Shown: positions 1 to 9,833 of the stretch, in pieces | How positions within the stretch are numbered: position 1 is the first letter of the stretch | How the letters are laid out: the number at the start of each line of letters is the position of its first letter | Source: Sphingomonas corticis | Lineage (GTDB): Bacteria > Pseudomonadota > Alphaproteobacteria > Sphingomonadales > Sphingomonadaceae | DNA length: 64,000 nt | Assembly: GCF_012035195.1 (NCBI RefSeq) | Contig: NZ_JAAVJH010000001.1 | Coordinates: forward strand, 248,001-312,000 | Reading direction: 5' to 3' | Notes under the pieces: generated by a model | Seen by the model: only the letters and a program-made list of their open reading frames with translations | Told to the model about the DNA's origin: nothing | Database searches by the model: none | Program-made: the position numbers and the translations under genes

Positions 1-659
1 AGAAGCGGCTGAAGGTGCTGTCCGACCTCGATTCGCTCGGCGCCGGATTCCAGCTCGCCAGCCACGACCTCGACATCCGCGGCGCGGGCAATCTGCTGGG
101 CGACGAGCAGTCGGGACACATCAAGGAGGTCGGCTACGAACTCTACCAGTCGATGCTGGAGGAGGCGATTTTGGAGGCGAAGGCGGGCGGCCTGCGCGAG
201 CGCCAGCGCGATTTCAGCCCTCAGATCAGCGTCGACGCGCCGATCCTGATCCCCGACGACTATGTGCCCGACCTCGACCTGCGCATGGGCCTCTACCGCC
301 GCCTGAACGAGGTGGACGAGGTGCGCGGGCTGGAGGCGTTCGCGGCGGAGATGATCGACCGCTTCGGCCCGCTGCCGGTGGCGACCGACAATCTCGTGAA
401 GGTCATGGAGATCAAGCTGAACGCGAAGAAGGCGTGCGTGGCGAAATTGGACGTGGGACCCAAGGGCGCGCTGGTCGCCTTCCACGACGACCGGCCGCCG
501 AACGTCGAGGCGCTGATGGCCTATGTCGCGAAGCTGGGCGACATCGCGAAGCTGCGGCCGGATTCGAAGCTGGCACTGACGCGCAATTGGGCCGACCCGC
601 AGGCACGGCTCCACGGCGCGCTGCAATTGTCGAAGGGACTGGCCAAGGCGGCCGGGTGA
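1..659 (+). CDS. mfd: Transcription-repair coupling factor Mfd, C-terminal part (5' truncated by window)
   Basis: The reading frame is open from base 3, so the gene starts before the window. About 218 C-terminal residues are visible. They begin with the last helicase motifs (SDLDSLGAGFQLASHDLDIR, then GAGNLLGDEQSGH), which are diagnostic for the RecG-like translocase of Mfd. The C-terminal TRCF D7 domain follows, with the typical PDDYVPDLDLRMGLYRRLN segment. Mfd is an ATP-driven translocase that removes stalled RNA polymerase at DNA lesions and recruits UvrA. The stop is TGA at 657-659. No downstream partner gene is seen; a palindromic repeat follows. Confidence 0.95.
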   Translation, partial: KRLKVLSDLDSLGAGFQLASHDLDIRGAGNLLGDEQSGHIKEVGYELYQSMLEEAILEAKAGGLRERQRDFSPQISVDAPILIPDDYVPDLDLRMGLYRRLNEVDEVRGLEAFAAEMIDRFGPLPVATDNLVKVMEIKLNAKKACVAKLDVGPKGALVAFHDDRPPNVEALMAYVAKLGDIAKLRPDSKLALTRNWADPQARLHGALQLSKGLAKAAG

Positions 660-663
660 GTCT

Positions 664-757
664 CGCCCTCACCCTTCCCGCCCGGCTTCACCGCGCGAGC
701 CCTTCCCTCTCCTGTCGGAAGAGGGAGGCAGGCGCGAAGTGCCGGAAGGGCGAGGGT
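664..757. repeat. Palindromic intergenic repeat after mfd
   Basis: The arms GCCCTCACCCTTCC and GGAAGGGCGAGGGTG are imperfect inverted copies. They enclose a second short hairpin (CCCTCTCC / GGAAGAGGGAGG). The element lies between the convergent ends of mfd and the SnoaL-like gene, so it could fold as a bidirectional terminator. It has the look of the short dispersed palindromes of sphingomonads. The same CCCTCTCC motif recurs at 4955-4980. Confidence 0.6.
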
Positions 758-762
758 GACAG

Positions 763-1188
763 TCAGCTGCTATGGTCGGAAATGATCCGCCAGCCGGCCT
801 TGCGCCGCTCGAACAGCAGCGTCGTCAGCCCGCTCTGCGGCGCCGTGCCGTCGGCGGGCGTCAGCACGTAGCGCGCGACCAGCAGCTGGTGGACGGGGCT
901 GAGCGTGCGCCACGCCAGCATCTCGAACCCCAGCCTCCCGCGCTTGTTGCCGCCGGAGACGAAGGAGGGTGCGTAGCCCGCGGCGATCTCCCTGGAGTCG
1001 CGCTTCAGCTTGTCGCCCGCGGCGAACAAGGCATCCTCGGCGTAGAGCGCCATGAAGCCCTTCAGGTCGCCGCGGTTCCACGCCGCCGCGCTGTCGTTCA
1101 TGGCCGCCGTGATCTGCGCTTGCGGCGTGGTCTGCGCGGCGGCGGGCGCGGCGATCACCAGCACCGGCAAGAGCATCGACTTCATCAC
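763..1188 (-). CDS. Secreted SnoaL/NTF2-like fold protein
   Basis: The 141-residue protein starts with a clear Sec signal peptide (MMKSMLLPVLVIAAPAAAQ). A compact alpha+beta domain follows, of the DUF4440/SnoaL-like kind, with a helix AAMNDSAAAWNRGDLKGFMALYAEDALF and a C-terminal strand pair ending RRKAGWRIISDHSS. Such NTF2-fold proteins bind or convert small molecules, and no catalytic residues can be assigned here. Either of two adjacent ATG codons (1188 or 1185) could be the start; the GAGGGG ribosome site suits the second slightly better. It stands alone between mfd (convergent) and ald. Confidence 0.75.
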   Translation of the reverse strand: MMKSMLLPVLVIAAPAAAQTTPQAQITAAMNDSAAAWNRGDLKGFMALYAEDALFAAGDKLKRDSREIAAGYAPSFVSGGNKRGRLGFEMLAWRTLSPVHQLLVARYVLTPADGTAPQSGLTTLLFERRKAGWRIISDHSS

Positions 1189-1200
1189 ATCCCCTCGTCA

Positions 1201-1318
1201 CACCGGGCTTGTCCCGGGGTCCACCGTGCCGCGTCAGCGGAGGCCGGCGACTGTGCGCCTCGGTGGATGCCGGGACAAGCCTGTCCTGAGCGACGCCGCC
1301 GGCGGCGTCGAAGGGCCC
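1201..1318. repeat. Inverted repeats between SnoaL-like gene and ald
   Basis: CACCGGGCTTGTCCCGG and CCGGGACAAGCCTG are inverted copies about 65 bases apart. Inside and beside them is GACGCCGCCGGCGGCGTC, a perfect palindrome preceded by CTGAGC and followed by GAAGG. That flanking resembles the CTGAGCGAAGTCGAAGG repeat family found later in this window. Nothing coding is seen. Confidence 0.5.
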
Positions 1319-1333
1319 GGCATGATGGGACGC

Positions 1334-2419
1334 TCAGCTGAAGCCCAAAGCGTCCGCCACCACCTGGCTGACGATGCGGCCGCCCTTCACGTTCAAGCCT
1401 TCCTTCAGGCCCGGATCGGCGTCGATCGCGGCCACGCCCCTGTCGGCGAGCGCCAGACCGTAGGGCAGGGTCGCATTGTTCAGCGCGTGGCTGGACGTCA
1501 GCGGCACCGCGCCGGGCATGTTCGCCACGCAATAATGGATCACGCCGTCGACCTCGTAGGTCGGCTCGGCGTGCGTGGTCGCGTGGCTGGTCTCGAAGCA
1601 CCCGCCCTGGTCGATGGCGACGTCGACCAGCACGCTGCGCGGCTTCATGTGGCTCAGCATCGCTCGCGTCACCAGCTTGGGCGCCGACGCGCCGGGGATC
1701 AGCACCGCGCCGATCACCGCATCGGCTTCGGCGATCTCCTGCTCGATCGATTCGAGCGTGGAGACGCGGGTTCGCACTCGCCCCTGGAACAGCTCGTCCA
1801 GCTCGCGCAGCCGCGGGATCGACCGGTCGATGATCGTCACCTCCGAACCCAGGCCGACCGCCATGCGCGCCGCGTGCGTGCCGACGACGCCGCCGCCCAG
1901 CACCACGATTCGCGCCGGCTGCACGCCCGGCACGCCGCCCAGCAGCACGCCGCGCCCGCCGTTATATGCCTTGAGCGCCGTCCCCGCCGCCTCGATCGAC
2001 AGCCGCCCCGCGACCTCGCTCATCGGCGCCAGCAGCGGCAGGTGGCCGTTGCGGTCGACCACCGTCTCATAGGCGACGGCGGTGACGCCCGACGCCATCA
2101 GCCCCTTCGCCTGCTCGGGATCGGGCGCCAGGTGAAGGTAGGTGAACAGGATCTGGTCGGCGCGCAGCTGCGCCCACTCGCCCGGCTGCGGCTCCTTCAC
2201 CTTCACCACCATGTCGGCGGTGGCGAACACCTCCGCCGCGGTGTCGACGATCCGCGCGCCCGCGGCGGTGTAGGCGGCGTCATCGGCGGCGATGCCCGCA
2301 CCGGCGCTCGTCTCGACGATGACCTCGTGACCGCGTGCGACATATTCGCGCACCGCGCCCGGCGTCAGGCCGACGCGATATTCGTGGTTCTTGATTTCCT
2401 TCGGCACGCCGACGCGCAT
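1334..2419 (-). CDS. ald: Alanine dehydrogenase
   Basis: This is a 361-residue protein of full family length. The N-terminus MRVGVPKEIKNHEYRVGLTP carries the conserved Arg and Lys that bind pyruvate. The Rossmann motif VLGGGVVGTHAARMAVG lies near residue 170, and the C-terminal part contains the family segment DVAIDQGGCFETSHATTH. It catalyses the reversible NAD-dependent deamination of L-alanine to pyruvate and ammonia in the cytoplasm. It is transcribed divergently from an Lrp-type regulator with 112 bases between the two starts. That is the usual arrangement for control of ald by an Lrp/AldR-like activator. Confidence 0.96.
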   Translation of the reverse strand: MRVGVPKEIKNHEYRVGLTPGAVREYVARGHEVIVETSAGAGIAADDAAYTAAGARIVDTAAEVFATADMVVKVKEPQPGEWAQLRADQILFTYLHLAPDPEQAKGLMASGVTAVAYETVVDRNGHLPLLAPMSEVAGRLSIEAAGTALKAYNGGRGVLLGGVPGVQPARIVVLGGGVVGTHAARMAVGLGSEVTIIDRSIPRLRELDELFQGRVRTRVSTLESIEQEIAEADAVIGAVLIPGASAPKLVTRAMLSHMKPRSVLVDVAIDQGGCFETSHATTHAEPTYEVDGVIHYCVANMPGAVPLTSSHALNNATLPYGLALADRGVAAIDADPGLKEGLNVKGGRIVSQVVADALGFS

Positions 2420-2531
2420 GATCGTCTCTCCTGATCCTTTGCCTCCTTATACCCCGTCGTCCACGCCGTTTCCCGGCGAAGAGGCGCGCGTCCTTGCCGC
2501 GTCACGATCGCTTCCGCTAATTTCCCCGGCG

Positions 2532-3020
2532 ATGACGCAGGAAACGACAACGATCGATCGGATTGACCGCCGGCTTCTCGCGCTGCTGGTCGCCAATGCG
2601 CGCGCCACCAGCTTCGCGCTGGCGGACGCGATCGGGCGATCCGCCACGGCGATCGCGCGACGGCAGAAGCTGCTGGAGGAGCGCGGCGTGATCGCGGGCT
2701 ACGAGGCTCGGCTGGACCTGCCGACGCTCGGCTACGCGACGACGGTCCATATCAAGATGGCGCTCGAAAGCCAGCGCAAGGAGGTGCTGGAGGCGTTCGA
2801 GGCGGCGGTGATCGCCAGCCCCTCGGTCGTGCGCTGCGACCTGATGAGCGGGACCGACGACTATCTCGTCACGGTGCGCACTCGCGACCTGTCGCATTTC
2901 GCCGAGGTCCACCGGGAGGAACTGTCGCTGTTGCCCGGCGTGACGCGGATGGAATCCGGCTTCGTCCTGCGCGAGGTGGTGGCGCCGCGGCTGCCCGGCG
3001 GCGTGCTGACACCTCAATAG
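2532..3020 (+). CDS. Lrp/AsnC family transcriptional regulator (probable ald regulator)
   Basis: I chose the ATG at 2532, giving 162 residues with the family-typical beginning MTQETTTIDRIDRRLLALLV. An upstream extension in the same frame runs antisense through the ald promoter and looks non-coding. A winged helix occupies about residues 8-65 (SFALADAIGRSATAIARRQK is the recognition region). A RAM/AsnC ligand-binding domain follows (GTDDYLVTVRTRDL, ending in LPGVTRMESGFVLREV). Divergent orientation next to ald suggests that it senses alanine or another amino acid and controls ald; this is inference. Its stop overlaps the stop of the convergent ggt by 7 bases. Confidence 0.9.
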   Translation: MTQETTTIDRIDRRLLALLVANARATSFALADAIGRSATAIARRQKLLEERGVIAGYEARLDLPTLGYATTVHIKMALESQRKEVLEAFEAAVIASPSVVRCDLMSGTDDYLVTVRTRDLSHFAEVHREELSLLPGVTRMESGFVLREVVAPRLPGGVLTPQ

Positions 3021-4897
3021 GCGAGCGCCAGCCCGTCGGCGCGCATCTCGCTTGCCGCCGCATACACGCGGGTGGCGCCGTCCATGCGGTGCTCGACGCA
3101 CTGGTAGCGGCCGAAGCCGCCGTCGGGCTCGCCGATGCGCCAGCCCATGTCGGCGAGCGCCGCCTTCGTCGCCGCCGGAACGCCGGTCTCCAGCCGGAGC
3201 AGCCCGGTGGGGCCGAGGCCCGCGCTGTCCTCGCCCATCGACTGCGACGATCCTTCGTGGTGCCAGCGCGGCGAATCGCCGGCGGACTGGATCTCCAGCC
3301 CGTAGTCGACGCGGTTGACGATGATCTGCGTCTGCCCCTGCGGCTGCATGTCGCCGCCCATCACGCCGAAGCTCATCCACGGATCGCGCCCCCTGGTGGC
3401 GAAGCCGGGGATGATCGTCTGAAACGGACGCTTGCCCGGCGCGTAGACGTTGGGATGGCCGTCCTTCAGGCTGAACAGCTGCCCGCGATCCTGGAACATG
3501 AAGCCCAGCGTGCGCCCATCCGGCCCGTCGGCGACCAGGCCCGAGCCCATGCCGCGGAAGTTCGACTGGATGAAGCTGACCATCAGCCCGTCCTTGTCCG
3601 CGACGGTGTAATAGGTGGTGTCGCCTCGGCTCGGCGCTTGGCCGGGGCGCACGTCCGTGTTGATCCGGTCGGTGCGGATCAGCTTCGCACGCTGGCGGGC
3701 GTAATCCTTGGAGATCAGCCACTCCACCGGCACGCGCGCGAACTTGGGATCGGCGTAGTAGCGCGCGCGATCCTCGTAGGCGAGGCGCTTGGCCTCGGCC
3801 TGGAGGTGGATCGACAGCGGCGACTGGAAGCCCGCGTCCTGCAGGTCGAACCGCTCCAGCATGTTGAGCATCTGCAGCGTGGCGAGGCCCTGCGTGTTCT
3901 CGCCCAGCGCGTGGACGGTGACGCCGCGATAGTCGGTCGCGCTCGGCTCCACCCAGTCGCTGCGATGCCGGGCGAGATCCTCGTAGCGCAGCCAGCCGCC
4001 GATGCGCTTGAAGTAGCGGTCGATGGCTCGCGCGATATCGCCCTGGTAGAAGGCGTCGCGCCCGCCCGCGGCGATGGCGCGATAGGTGCGGGCGAGGTCC
4101 GCGTTGCGGAACACCTGCCCCGCCAGCGGCCCCTTGCCATCGGCCATGCCCCACACCTTCAGCGCGTTCGCCGTCTCCTCGATCCCGTTGCCCGGGCGGC
4201 GGAAGGCGGCGAGGCTGCGGCGGATGTAATAGGCGACCATGTCGGGCACCGGCGCGCCGTTCTCCGCGTAGGCGATGGCGGGCTGGAACAGCTCCGCCCA
4301 GGGAAGCCGGCCGTAGCGGCGATGCATCGTCCACCACGCGTCCACCGCGCCGGGCACGGAGACCGGCAGCGCGCCGAGCGCCGGCAGCGCGCCGTTCTTC
4401 GCCCGCGCACGCACCATGGCGAGGTCGAGCGCCATCGGCGAGCGGCCCGATCCGGCGAGGCCGACGACCTTGCGCGCCTTGGGATCCCAGATCATCGCGT
4501 AGCCGTCGCCGCCGATGCCGCAGGACGTGGGCTCGAGCAGGCCGAGGCAGGCGTTGATCGCGATGGCGGCGTCCGCGGCGGAGCCGCCCTTGCGCAGGAT
4601 GTCGATCCCCGCCTGCGTCGCCAGCGGGTGCGCGCTGCCCGCCGCGCCCGACAGGCCGTAGACCGCGGTGCGGCTGGCGAAGCTGGCACCGACCGGGCGG
4701 TCGCCGGGGCCGACGTCGGGCCGGACGAAGCGGTCCTCGCCGACCTTCCACCGCGTCGGCAGCGGCTCCCTGGGCTGCGGCGCCCCGCCCTGCCCAGCCG
4801 CCGGCGCGCCCTGCGAACCGGGAGTGCCCTCCTGCGCGAGCGCGGTGTCGGCGAGCACGGCGGCGGGAATCGAGGCGAGGAAGGTGCGGCGGCGCAT
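3014..4897 (-). CDS. ggt: Gamma-glutamyltransferase, Tat-exported
   Basis: The protein has 627 residues. The N-terminus MRRRTFLASIPAAVLADTALA has a twin-arginine motif, so export of the folded protein to the periplasm is likely. The self-cleaved family pattern is present: a large subunit with GLAGSGRSP and SVPGAVDAWW, then the cleavage site with the catalytic threonine at about residue 427 (GDTTYYTVADKDG). Small-subunit motifs follow (NFRGMGSG, SFGVMGGDMQPQGQ). The enzyme hydrolyses or transfers the gamma-glutamyl group of glutathione. The more usual STTH around the nucleophile is DTTYY here, as in several ggt-like enzymes, so the exact substrate is open. It is a single-gene unit. Confidence 0.92.
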   Translation of the reverse strand: MRRRTFLASIPAAVLADTALAQEGTPGSQGAPAAGQGGAPQPREPLPTRWKVGEDRFVRPDVGPGDRPVGASFASRTAVYGLSGAAGSAHPLATQAGIDILRKGGSAADAAIAINACLGLLEPTSCGIGGDGYAMIWDPKARKVVGLAGSGRSPMALDLAMVRARAKNGALPALGALPVSVPGAVDAWWTMHRRYGRLPWAELFQPAIAYAENGAPVPDMVAYYIRRSLAAFRRPGNGIEETANALKVWGMADGKGPLAGQVFRNADLARTYRAIAAGGRDAFYQGDIARAIDRYFKRIGGWLRYEDLARHRSDWVEPSATDYRGVTVHALGENTQGLATLQMLNMLERFDLQDAGFQSPLSIHLQAEAKRLAYEDRARYYADPKFARVPVEWLISKDYARQRAKLIRTDRINTDVRPGQAPSRGDTTYYTVADKDGLMVSFIQSNFRGMGSGLVADGPDGRTLGFMFQDRGQLFSLKDGHPNVYAPGKRPFQTIIPGFATRGRDPWMSFGVMGGDMQPQGQTQIIVNRVDYGLEIQSAGDSPRWHHEGSSQSMGEDSAGLGPTGLLRLETGVPAATKAALADMGWRIGEPDGGFGRYQCVEHRMDGATRVYAAASEMRADGLALAY

Positions 4898-4954
4898 TCG
4901 GTGGCTCCTGATCGGAAGCCATCACCTTGGAGTGGGGCCACTCACGGCACAATA

Positions 4955-4980
4955 GCCCTCTCCCCCGCGGGGGAGAGGGC
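4955..4980. terminator. Perfect 26-base palindrome between ggt and glcB
   Basis: The 13-base arm GCCCTCTCCCCCG is followed directly by its exact complement. It lies one base beyond the glcB stop and upstream of the ggt start. It could form a very stable stem at the 3' end of the glcB transcript, although there is no T-run on that strand. Its sequence is related to the CCCTCTCC hairpin at 664-757, so it may be a member of a dispersed repeat family rather than a dedicated terminator. Confidence 0.5.
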
Positions 4981-4981
4981 G

Positions 4982-7027
4982 CTAGGATCGCGCCTTCGCC
5001 TCCGCGCGATAGCGGTGCAGCAGCGGCTCGGTATAGCCGCTCGGCTGAGCCGCCCCCTCGAACACCAGAGCGCGCGCCGCCCGGTACGCCAGCCCGTCCG
5101 GCGTCAGCCCTCGATAGGCCGGGTCGCCCGCGTTCTGCGCGTCCACTTTCGCCGCCATCCGTGAGAGAGCGGCGTCTACCTCCGCCTCGGTGGCGACGCC
5201 GTGGAGCAGCCAGTTGGCCATGTGCTGCGAGGAGATGCGCAGCGTCGCGCGATCCTCCATCAGCCCGACGTCGTGGATGTCCGGCACCTTGGAACAGCCG
5301 ACGCCCTGGTCGATCCAGCGCACGACATAGCCGAGGATGCCCTGAGCGTTGTTGTCCAGTTCCTCGCGCACCTCGTCCCCGGTCCAGTTTCGCCCGGTGG
5401 CGACCGGCACCGTCAGCAGCGCGGACAGCGGCGCGACCGGCTCCGCGGCGCGCGCGAGCTGGCGCTCGGCGACGGAGACGCGGTGGTAGTGCGTCGCGTG
5501 CAGCGTCGCGGCGGTGGGCGACGGGACCCAGGCGGTGGTGGCGCCGCTCCGCGGATGCGCCACCTTCTGCTCCAGCATGTCGGCCATCATGTCGGGCGCC
5601 GCCCACATGCCCTTGCCGATCTGCGCGCGACGGGCGAAGCCGCAGGCGAGTCCGATCTGCACATTGCGGTCCTCGTACGCCCTGATCCACTCCGACGCCT
5701 TCATCTCCGCCTTGCGGATCACCGGGCCGGCGCGCATCGCCGTGTGCATCTCGTCGCCGGTGCGGTCGAGGAAACCGGTGTTGATGAAGACGACGCGGTC
5801 TCGCACCGCGTGGATGCATGCGGCCAGGTTCGCGCTGGTGCGCCGCTCCTCGTCCATCACGCCCACCTTGATCGTGTGGCGGGCGAGGCCCAGCACGTCC
5901 TCCACCGCGTCGAACAGGCGGTTCGTGAACGCGGCCTCCTCCGGCCCGTGCATCTTCGGCTTCACGATGTAGATCGATCCGGCGCGGCTGTTGCCACCCC
6001 TGTCGTGCGTGGCGATCAGCGACGTGACGACGGCGTCGAGGATCCCTTCGGGCGCCTCGCTCCCGTCCGGCAGGCGGACGGCGGGCGTGGTCATCAGGTG
6101 GCCGACGTTGCGCACGAACAGCAGGCTTCGACCCGGCAGCGTGAACGGCCGGCCGTCCGGCGCGGTGTACGCGCGGTCGGCATTCAGCGTGCGCGTCATG
6201 CGGCGCCCGCTCTTCTCGAACGTGTCGGCAAGGTCGCCCTTCATCAGGCCGAGCCAGTTGGCATAAGCCGCCACCTTGTCCTCCGCATCGACGGCGGCGA
6301 CCGAATCCTCCAGATCGCAGATCGTCGTGATCGCGCTTTCCAGCACGACGTCGGCGATCCCGGCGGGATCGTCGCGGCCGATCGGATGGTCCCGGTCGAT
6401 CACCACCTCGATGTGAAGGCCGTGGTGGCGGTAGAGTAGCCCCTTCTCGCTGCGCCCGACGAACAGCGACGGATCGGCCAGCACCGGCGCGCCGGCAAGC
6501 TCCGACCAGGATCCGTCGGCAAGCGGCAGCGCCTCGTCGAGGAACGCCTTGGCCCAGGCGATCACCTGCGCGCCGCGCGCCGGATCGTACCCCGGCACCC
6601 GCTCCCCCGGGATGGCGTCGGTGCCGTAGAGCGCATCGTACAGGCTGCCCCAGCGCGCGTTGGCCGCGTTCAGCAGGAAGCGCGCGTTGAGGATCGGCAC
6701 CACCAGCTGCGGCCCGGCGATTTGCGCGACCTCGTCGTCGACGTTGGCGGGCGCGATCTCAAAGGACGCGGGCTCGTCGGCAAGGTAGCCGATCGCGCGA
6801 AGGAACGCCTCGTCCACCGGCTCGCCCGCGGCGTAGCGGGCGTCGATCCGCGCCTGGAGATCGTCGCGCCGCGCCAGAAGCGCGCGGTTCTCCGGCGCGA
6901 ACCGGGCGTAGATGTCGGCGACGCCCGACCAGAAAGCGGCGGGATCGATCCCGGTGCCCGGCAGCGCGCGTTCCTCGATGAAGGACGCCAGTTGCGAGGC
7001 GACGTGCAGGCCGGCGCGGTCGATCAA
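4982..7027 (-). CDS. glcB: Malate synthase G
   Basis: At 681 residues it matches the long, monomeric G isoform. The order of family motifs is intact: [15 protein letters not shown] (acetyl-CoA/glyoxylate pocket), the magnesium-binding segment [33 protein letters not shown] with the catalytic Asp, and the C-terminal [20 protein letters not shown]. It condenses glyoxylate with acetyl-CoA to malate, the second glyoxylate-shunt step. That lets the cell grow on acetate, fatty acids or glycolate. No isocitrate lyase lies in the window. The gene appears monocistronic. Confidence 0.97.
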   Translation of the reverse strand: MIDRAGLHVASQLASFIEERALPGTGIDPAAFWSGVADIYARFAPENRALLARRDDLQARIDARYAAGEPVDEAFLRAIGYLADEPASFEIAPANVDDEVAQIAGPQLVVPILNARFLLNAANARWGSLYDALYGTDAIPGERVPGYDPARGAQVIAWAKAFLDEALPLADGSWSELAGAPVLADPSLFVGRSEKGLLYRHHGLHIEVVIDRDHPIGRDDPAGIADVVLESAITTICDLEDSVAAVDAEDKVAAYANWLGLMKGDLADTFEKSGRRMTRTLNADRAYTAPDGRPFTLPGRSLLFVRNVGHLMTTPAVRLPDGSEAPEGILDAVVTSLIATHDRGGNSRAGSIYIVKPKMHGPEEAAFTNRLFDAVEDVLGLARHTIKVGVMDEERRTSANLAACIHAVRDRVVFINTGFLDRTGDEMHTAMRAGPVIRKAEMKASEWIRAYEDRNVQIGLACGFARRAQIGKGMWAAPDMMADMLEQKVAHPRSGATTAWVPSPTAATLHATHYHRVSVAERQLARAAEPVAPLSALLTVPVATGRNWTGDEVREELDNNAQGILGYVVRWIDQGVGCSKVPDIHDVGLMEDRATLRISSQHMANWLLHGVATEAEVDAALSRMAAKVDAQNAGDPAYRGLTPDGLAYRAARALVFEGAAQPSGYTEPLLHRYRAEAKARS

Positions 7028-7148
7028 TGTCTCTCTCCCATGGACGCGAGCGGTGTAGCAGCCTCGACTGCGCGCGGTAGAGGAGAAGATGGAACGAGAG
7101 TTGATCGTTGAAGGATCGAATATCCTGTCCGGCGGGGCGAGGATTGGA

Positions 7149-7577
7149 TCAGTCGACCCGCGCCACGCCCAGCCGGGGGATGTCGATCGCGGGGCAGCGA
7201 TCCATCACCACCTTCAGCCCGGCGGTCTCGGCGCGGGCGGCGGCTTTCTGGTCGACGACGCCCAGTTGCATCCACACCGCCTTGGCCCTCGCCGCGATCG
7301 CCTGATCCACCGCCTCGCCCGCCGCGTCGGAGCGGCGGAAGATGTCGACGAGGTCGATCGGCTCGCCGATCTGCGACAGGTCGCGGAACACGAACTCGCC
7401 GTGGACGTGCTCGCCGGTGATCTGCGGATTGACCGGGATCACGCGATAGCCGTGGTCCTGCAACCGCTTCATGACGCCGTAGGAGGGGCGGTCGGGCCGG
7501 TCGGAGATGCCGACCAGGGCGATGGTGCGGGTCTCCTCCAGCAGCGCCTTGATGTCGGCGTCGGCGGTCAGCGGCAT
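7149..7577 (-). CDS. CoA-binding domain protein (YccU/DUF-type Rossmann fold)
   Basis: The ATG at 7577 follows a good AAGGAG site and gives 142 residues. The sequence opens [20 protein letters not shown], then has the nucleotide-binding loop [19 protein letters not shown] and ends with [15 protein letters not shown], all typical of stand-alone CoA-binding proteins of the YccU family. The enzymatic role of the family is not established; the domain resembles the CoA-binding part of succinyl-CoA synthetase. It lies between glcB and the Mrp gene on the same strand, but the spacing (about 70-120 bases) does not prove an operon. Confidence 0.88.
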   Translation of the reverse strand: MPLTADADIKALLEETRTIALVGISDRPDRPSYGVMKRLQDHGYRVIPVNPQITGEHVHGEFVFRDLSQIGEPIDLVDIFRRSDAAGEAVDQAIAARAKAVWMQLGVVDQKAAARAETAGLKVVMDRCPAIDIPRLGVARVD

Positions 7578-7625
7578 GGGTGCGTCTCCTTCTGAAACAG
7601 GAAACGCCCCGCGCGACGTTCCTAT

Positions 7626-7644
7626 CCTCCCCGGCACGGGGAGG
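7626..7644. repeat. CCTCCCCG-GCA-CGGGGAGG hairpin
   Basis: This is a perfect 8-base stem with a 3-base loop, immediately after the stop of the Mrp gene. The same sequence is found in the sulfate operon at 51028-51046 and again, inverted and slightly altered, near 51145-51160. It is therefore a dispersed palindrome that may also act as an RNA end-stabilising hairpin. Confidence 0.6.
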
Positions 7645-8625
<981 letters not shown>

Positions 8626-8660
8626 TGTTTTTCGTCCGCGCCGTACCTATAAGGGCGGAC

Positions 8661-9833
8661 ATGAGCATCCTGCCGCGTTGGGCCCGTCTTCCGATCCTTC
8701 GTCAATCGACCGGTCGCCCGATCATCCTCGCCGCCGACAACAGCAACGGTCCCTGGGGAGGCGGCGACGGCGATGGAGCGGGCGGGGACGGCACCGGCGG
8801 GGGCGCGGGCCCGCGCAACCCCTGGGCGCAGCCACCCGGCGGGCGCAAGCCGGGCGCGAAGCCGACCGCGCTGGACGAGTTCCTGAAGAAGGCGCGCATT
8901 CCCAACGGCGGCGGCGCAGGAGGCCCGGGCGGCGGACGGCCGCAGTTGCCGATCGGGGCGAACCCGCGCGCGCTGTGGCTGATCGGCGTCGGCGTGCTGG
9001 TCGCGATCTGGGTGGTCTTCACCTCGTTCCACCAGATCGGGCCGCAGCAGCGCGGGGTCGTCACCTTCTTCGGGCGCTATTCCGGCCAGCTGGAACCCGG
9101 CATCCGCCTGACGCTGCCCGCCCCGTTCGTCAGCGTGACCAAGGTGGACGTGGAGCAGGTGCGCACCGACGAATTCCCGCGCGAGGGCGGGGAGAACGTG
9201 CTGACCGGCGACCAGAACATCATCGACCTGGCCTACACCGTGCGCTGGCGCATCTCGAACCCGCGCGACTACGTCTTCGAGATCAAGGACCCGCAGGAAA
9301 CCGTCCGCGCCACCGCGGAGAGCGCGATGCGCGCGGTGCTGGCGACGACGACGCTGAACGAGGCGATCGGCGCGGGCCGCACCACGATCGAGGCGCGCGT
9401 GGCGCAGGGGATGCAGGAGATCCTCGACAGCTACCAGTCGGGCGTGCGCGTGCAGGGCGTGTCGATCAAGCAGGCCGCCGCCCCCGCCAGCCTCATCGAC
9501 GATTTCAACGCCGTGACCGCGGCGCAGCAGCAGGCGGTGGGCGACCTCAACAATGCGCGCTCCTACGCGCAGCAGGTGATCGCCCGCGCGCAGGGCGAGG
9601 CCGCGGCGTTCGACAAGGTGTACGAGCAGTACCGCCTGGCGCCCGAGGTGACCCGCCGACGCATGTATTACGAGACGATGGAGGCCGTGCTGGCCAAGAC
9701 CGACAAGACGATCGTGGAGACGCCCGGCGTCGCCCCGCTGCTGCCGCTGGACCGCGCGCGGCGCCTGACCGAGCCGACCGCGGAGGCGCCGGCGCAGCCC
9801 GCCCAGCCTGCGACGCAGGGGGGAGCGCGCTGA
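8661..9833 (+). CDS. hflK: FtsH protease modulator subunit HflK
   Basis: The protein has 390 residues from the ATG at 8661. It starts with a Gly/Pro/Asn-rich cytoplasmic segment containing NGPWGGGDGDG, typical of HflK. A single membrane span follows (ALWLIGVGVLVAIWVVF, about residues 96-113) and then the SPFH/band-7 domain in the periplasm with IGPQQRGVVTFFGRY. With HflC it forms the large cage around FtsH that limits its degradation of membrane proteins. The stop TGA and the hflC ATG share one base, so the two subunits are translationally coupled. Confidence 0.96.
   Translation: MSILPRWARLPILRQSTGRPIILAADNSNGPWGGGDGDGAGGDGTGGGAGPRNPWAQPPGGRKPGAKPTALDEFLKKARIPNGGGAGGPGGGRPQLPIGANPRALWLIGVGVLVAIWVVFTSFHQIGPQQRGVVTFFGRYSGQLEPGIRLTLPAPFVSVTKVDVEQVRTDEFPREGGENVLTGDQNIIDLAYTVRWRISNPRDYVFEIKDPQETVRATAESAMRAVLATTTLNEAIGAGRTTIEARVAQGMQEILDSYQSGVRVQGVSIKQAAAPASLIDDFNAVTAAQQQAVGDLNNARSYAQQVIARAQGEAAAFDKVYEQYRLAPEVTRRRMYYETMEAVLAKTDKTIVETPGVAPLLPLDRARRLTEPTAEAPAQPAQPATQGGAR

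Noticed and set aside
2517..5819. Very long open frame on the minus strand, about 1100 codons, overlapping the Lrp, ggt and glcB genes
   Set aside because: It is Arg/Ala/Pro-rich with no family motifs and lies in another frame across three well-supported genes. Such frames are expected in DNA this GC-rich.
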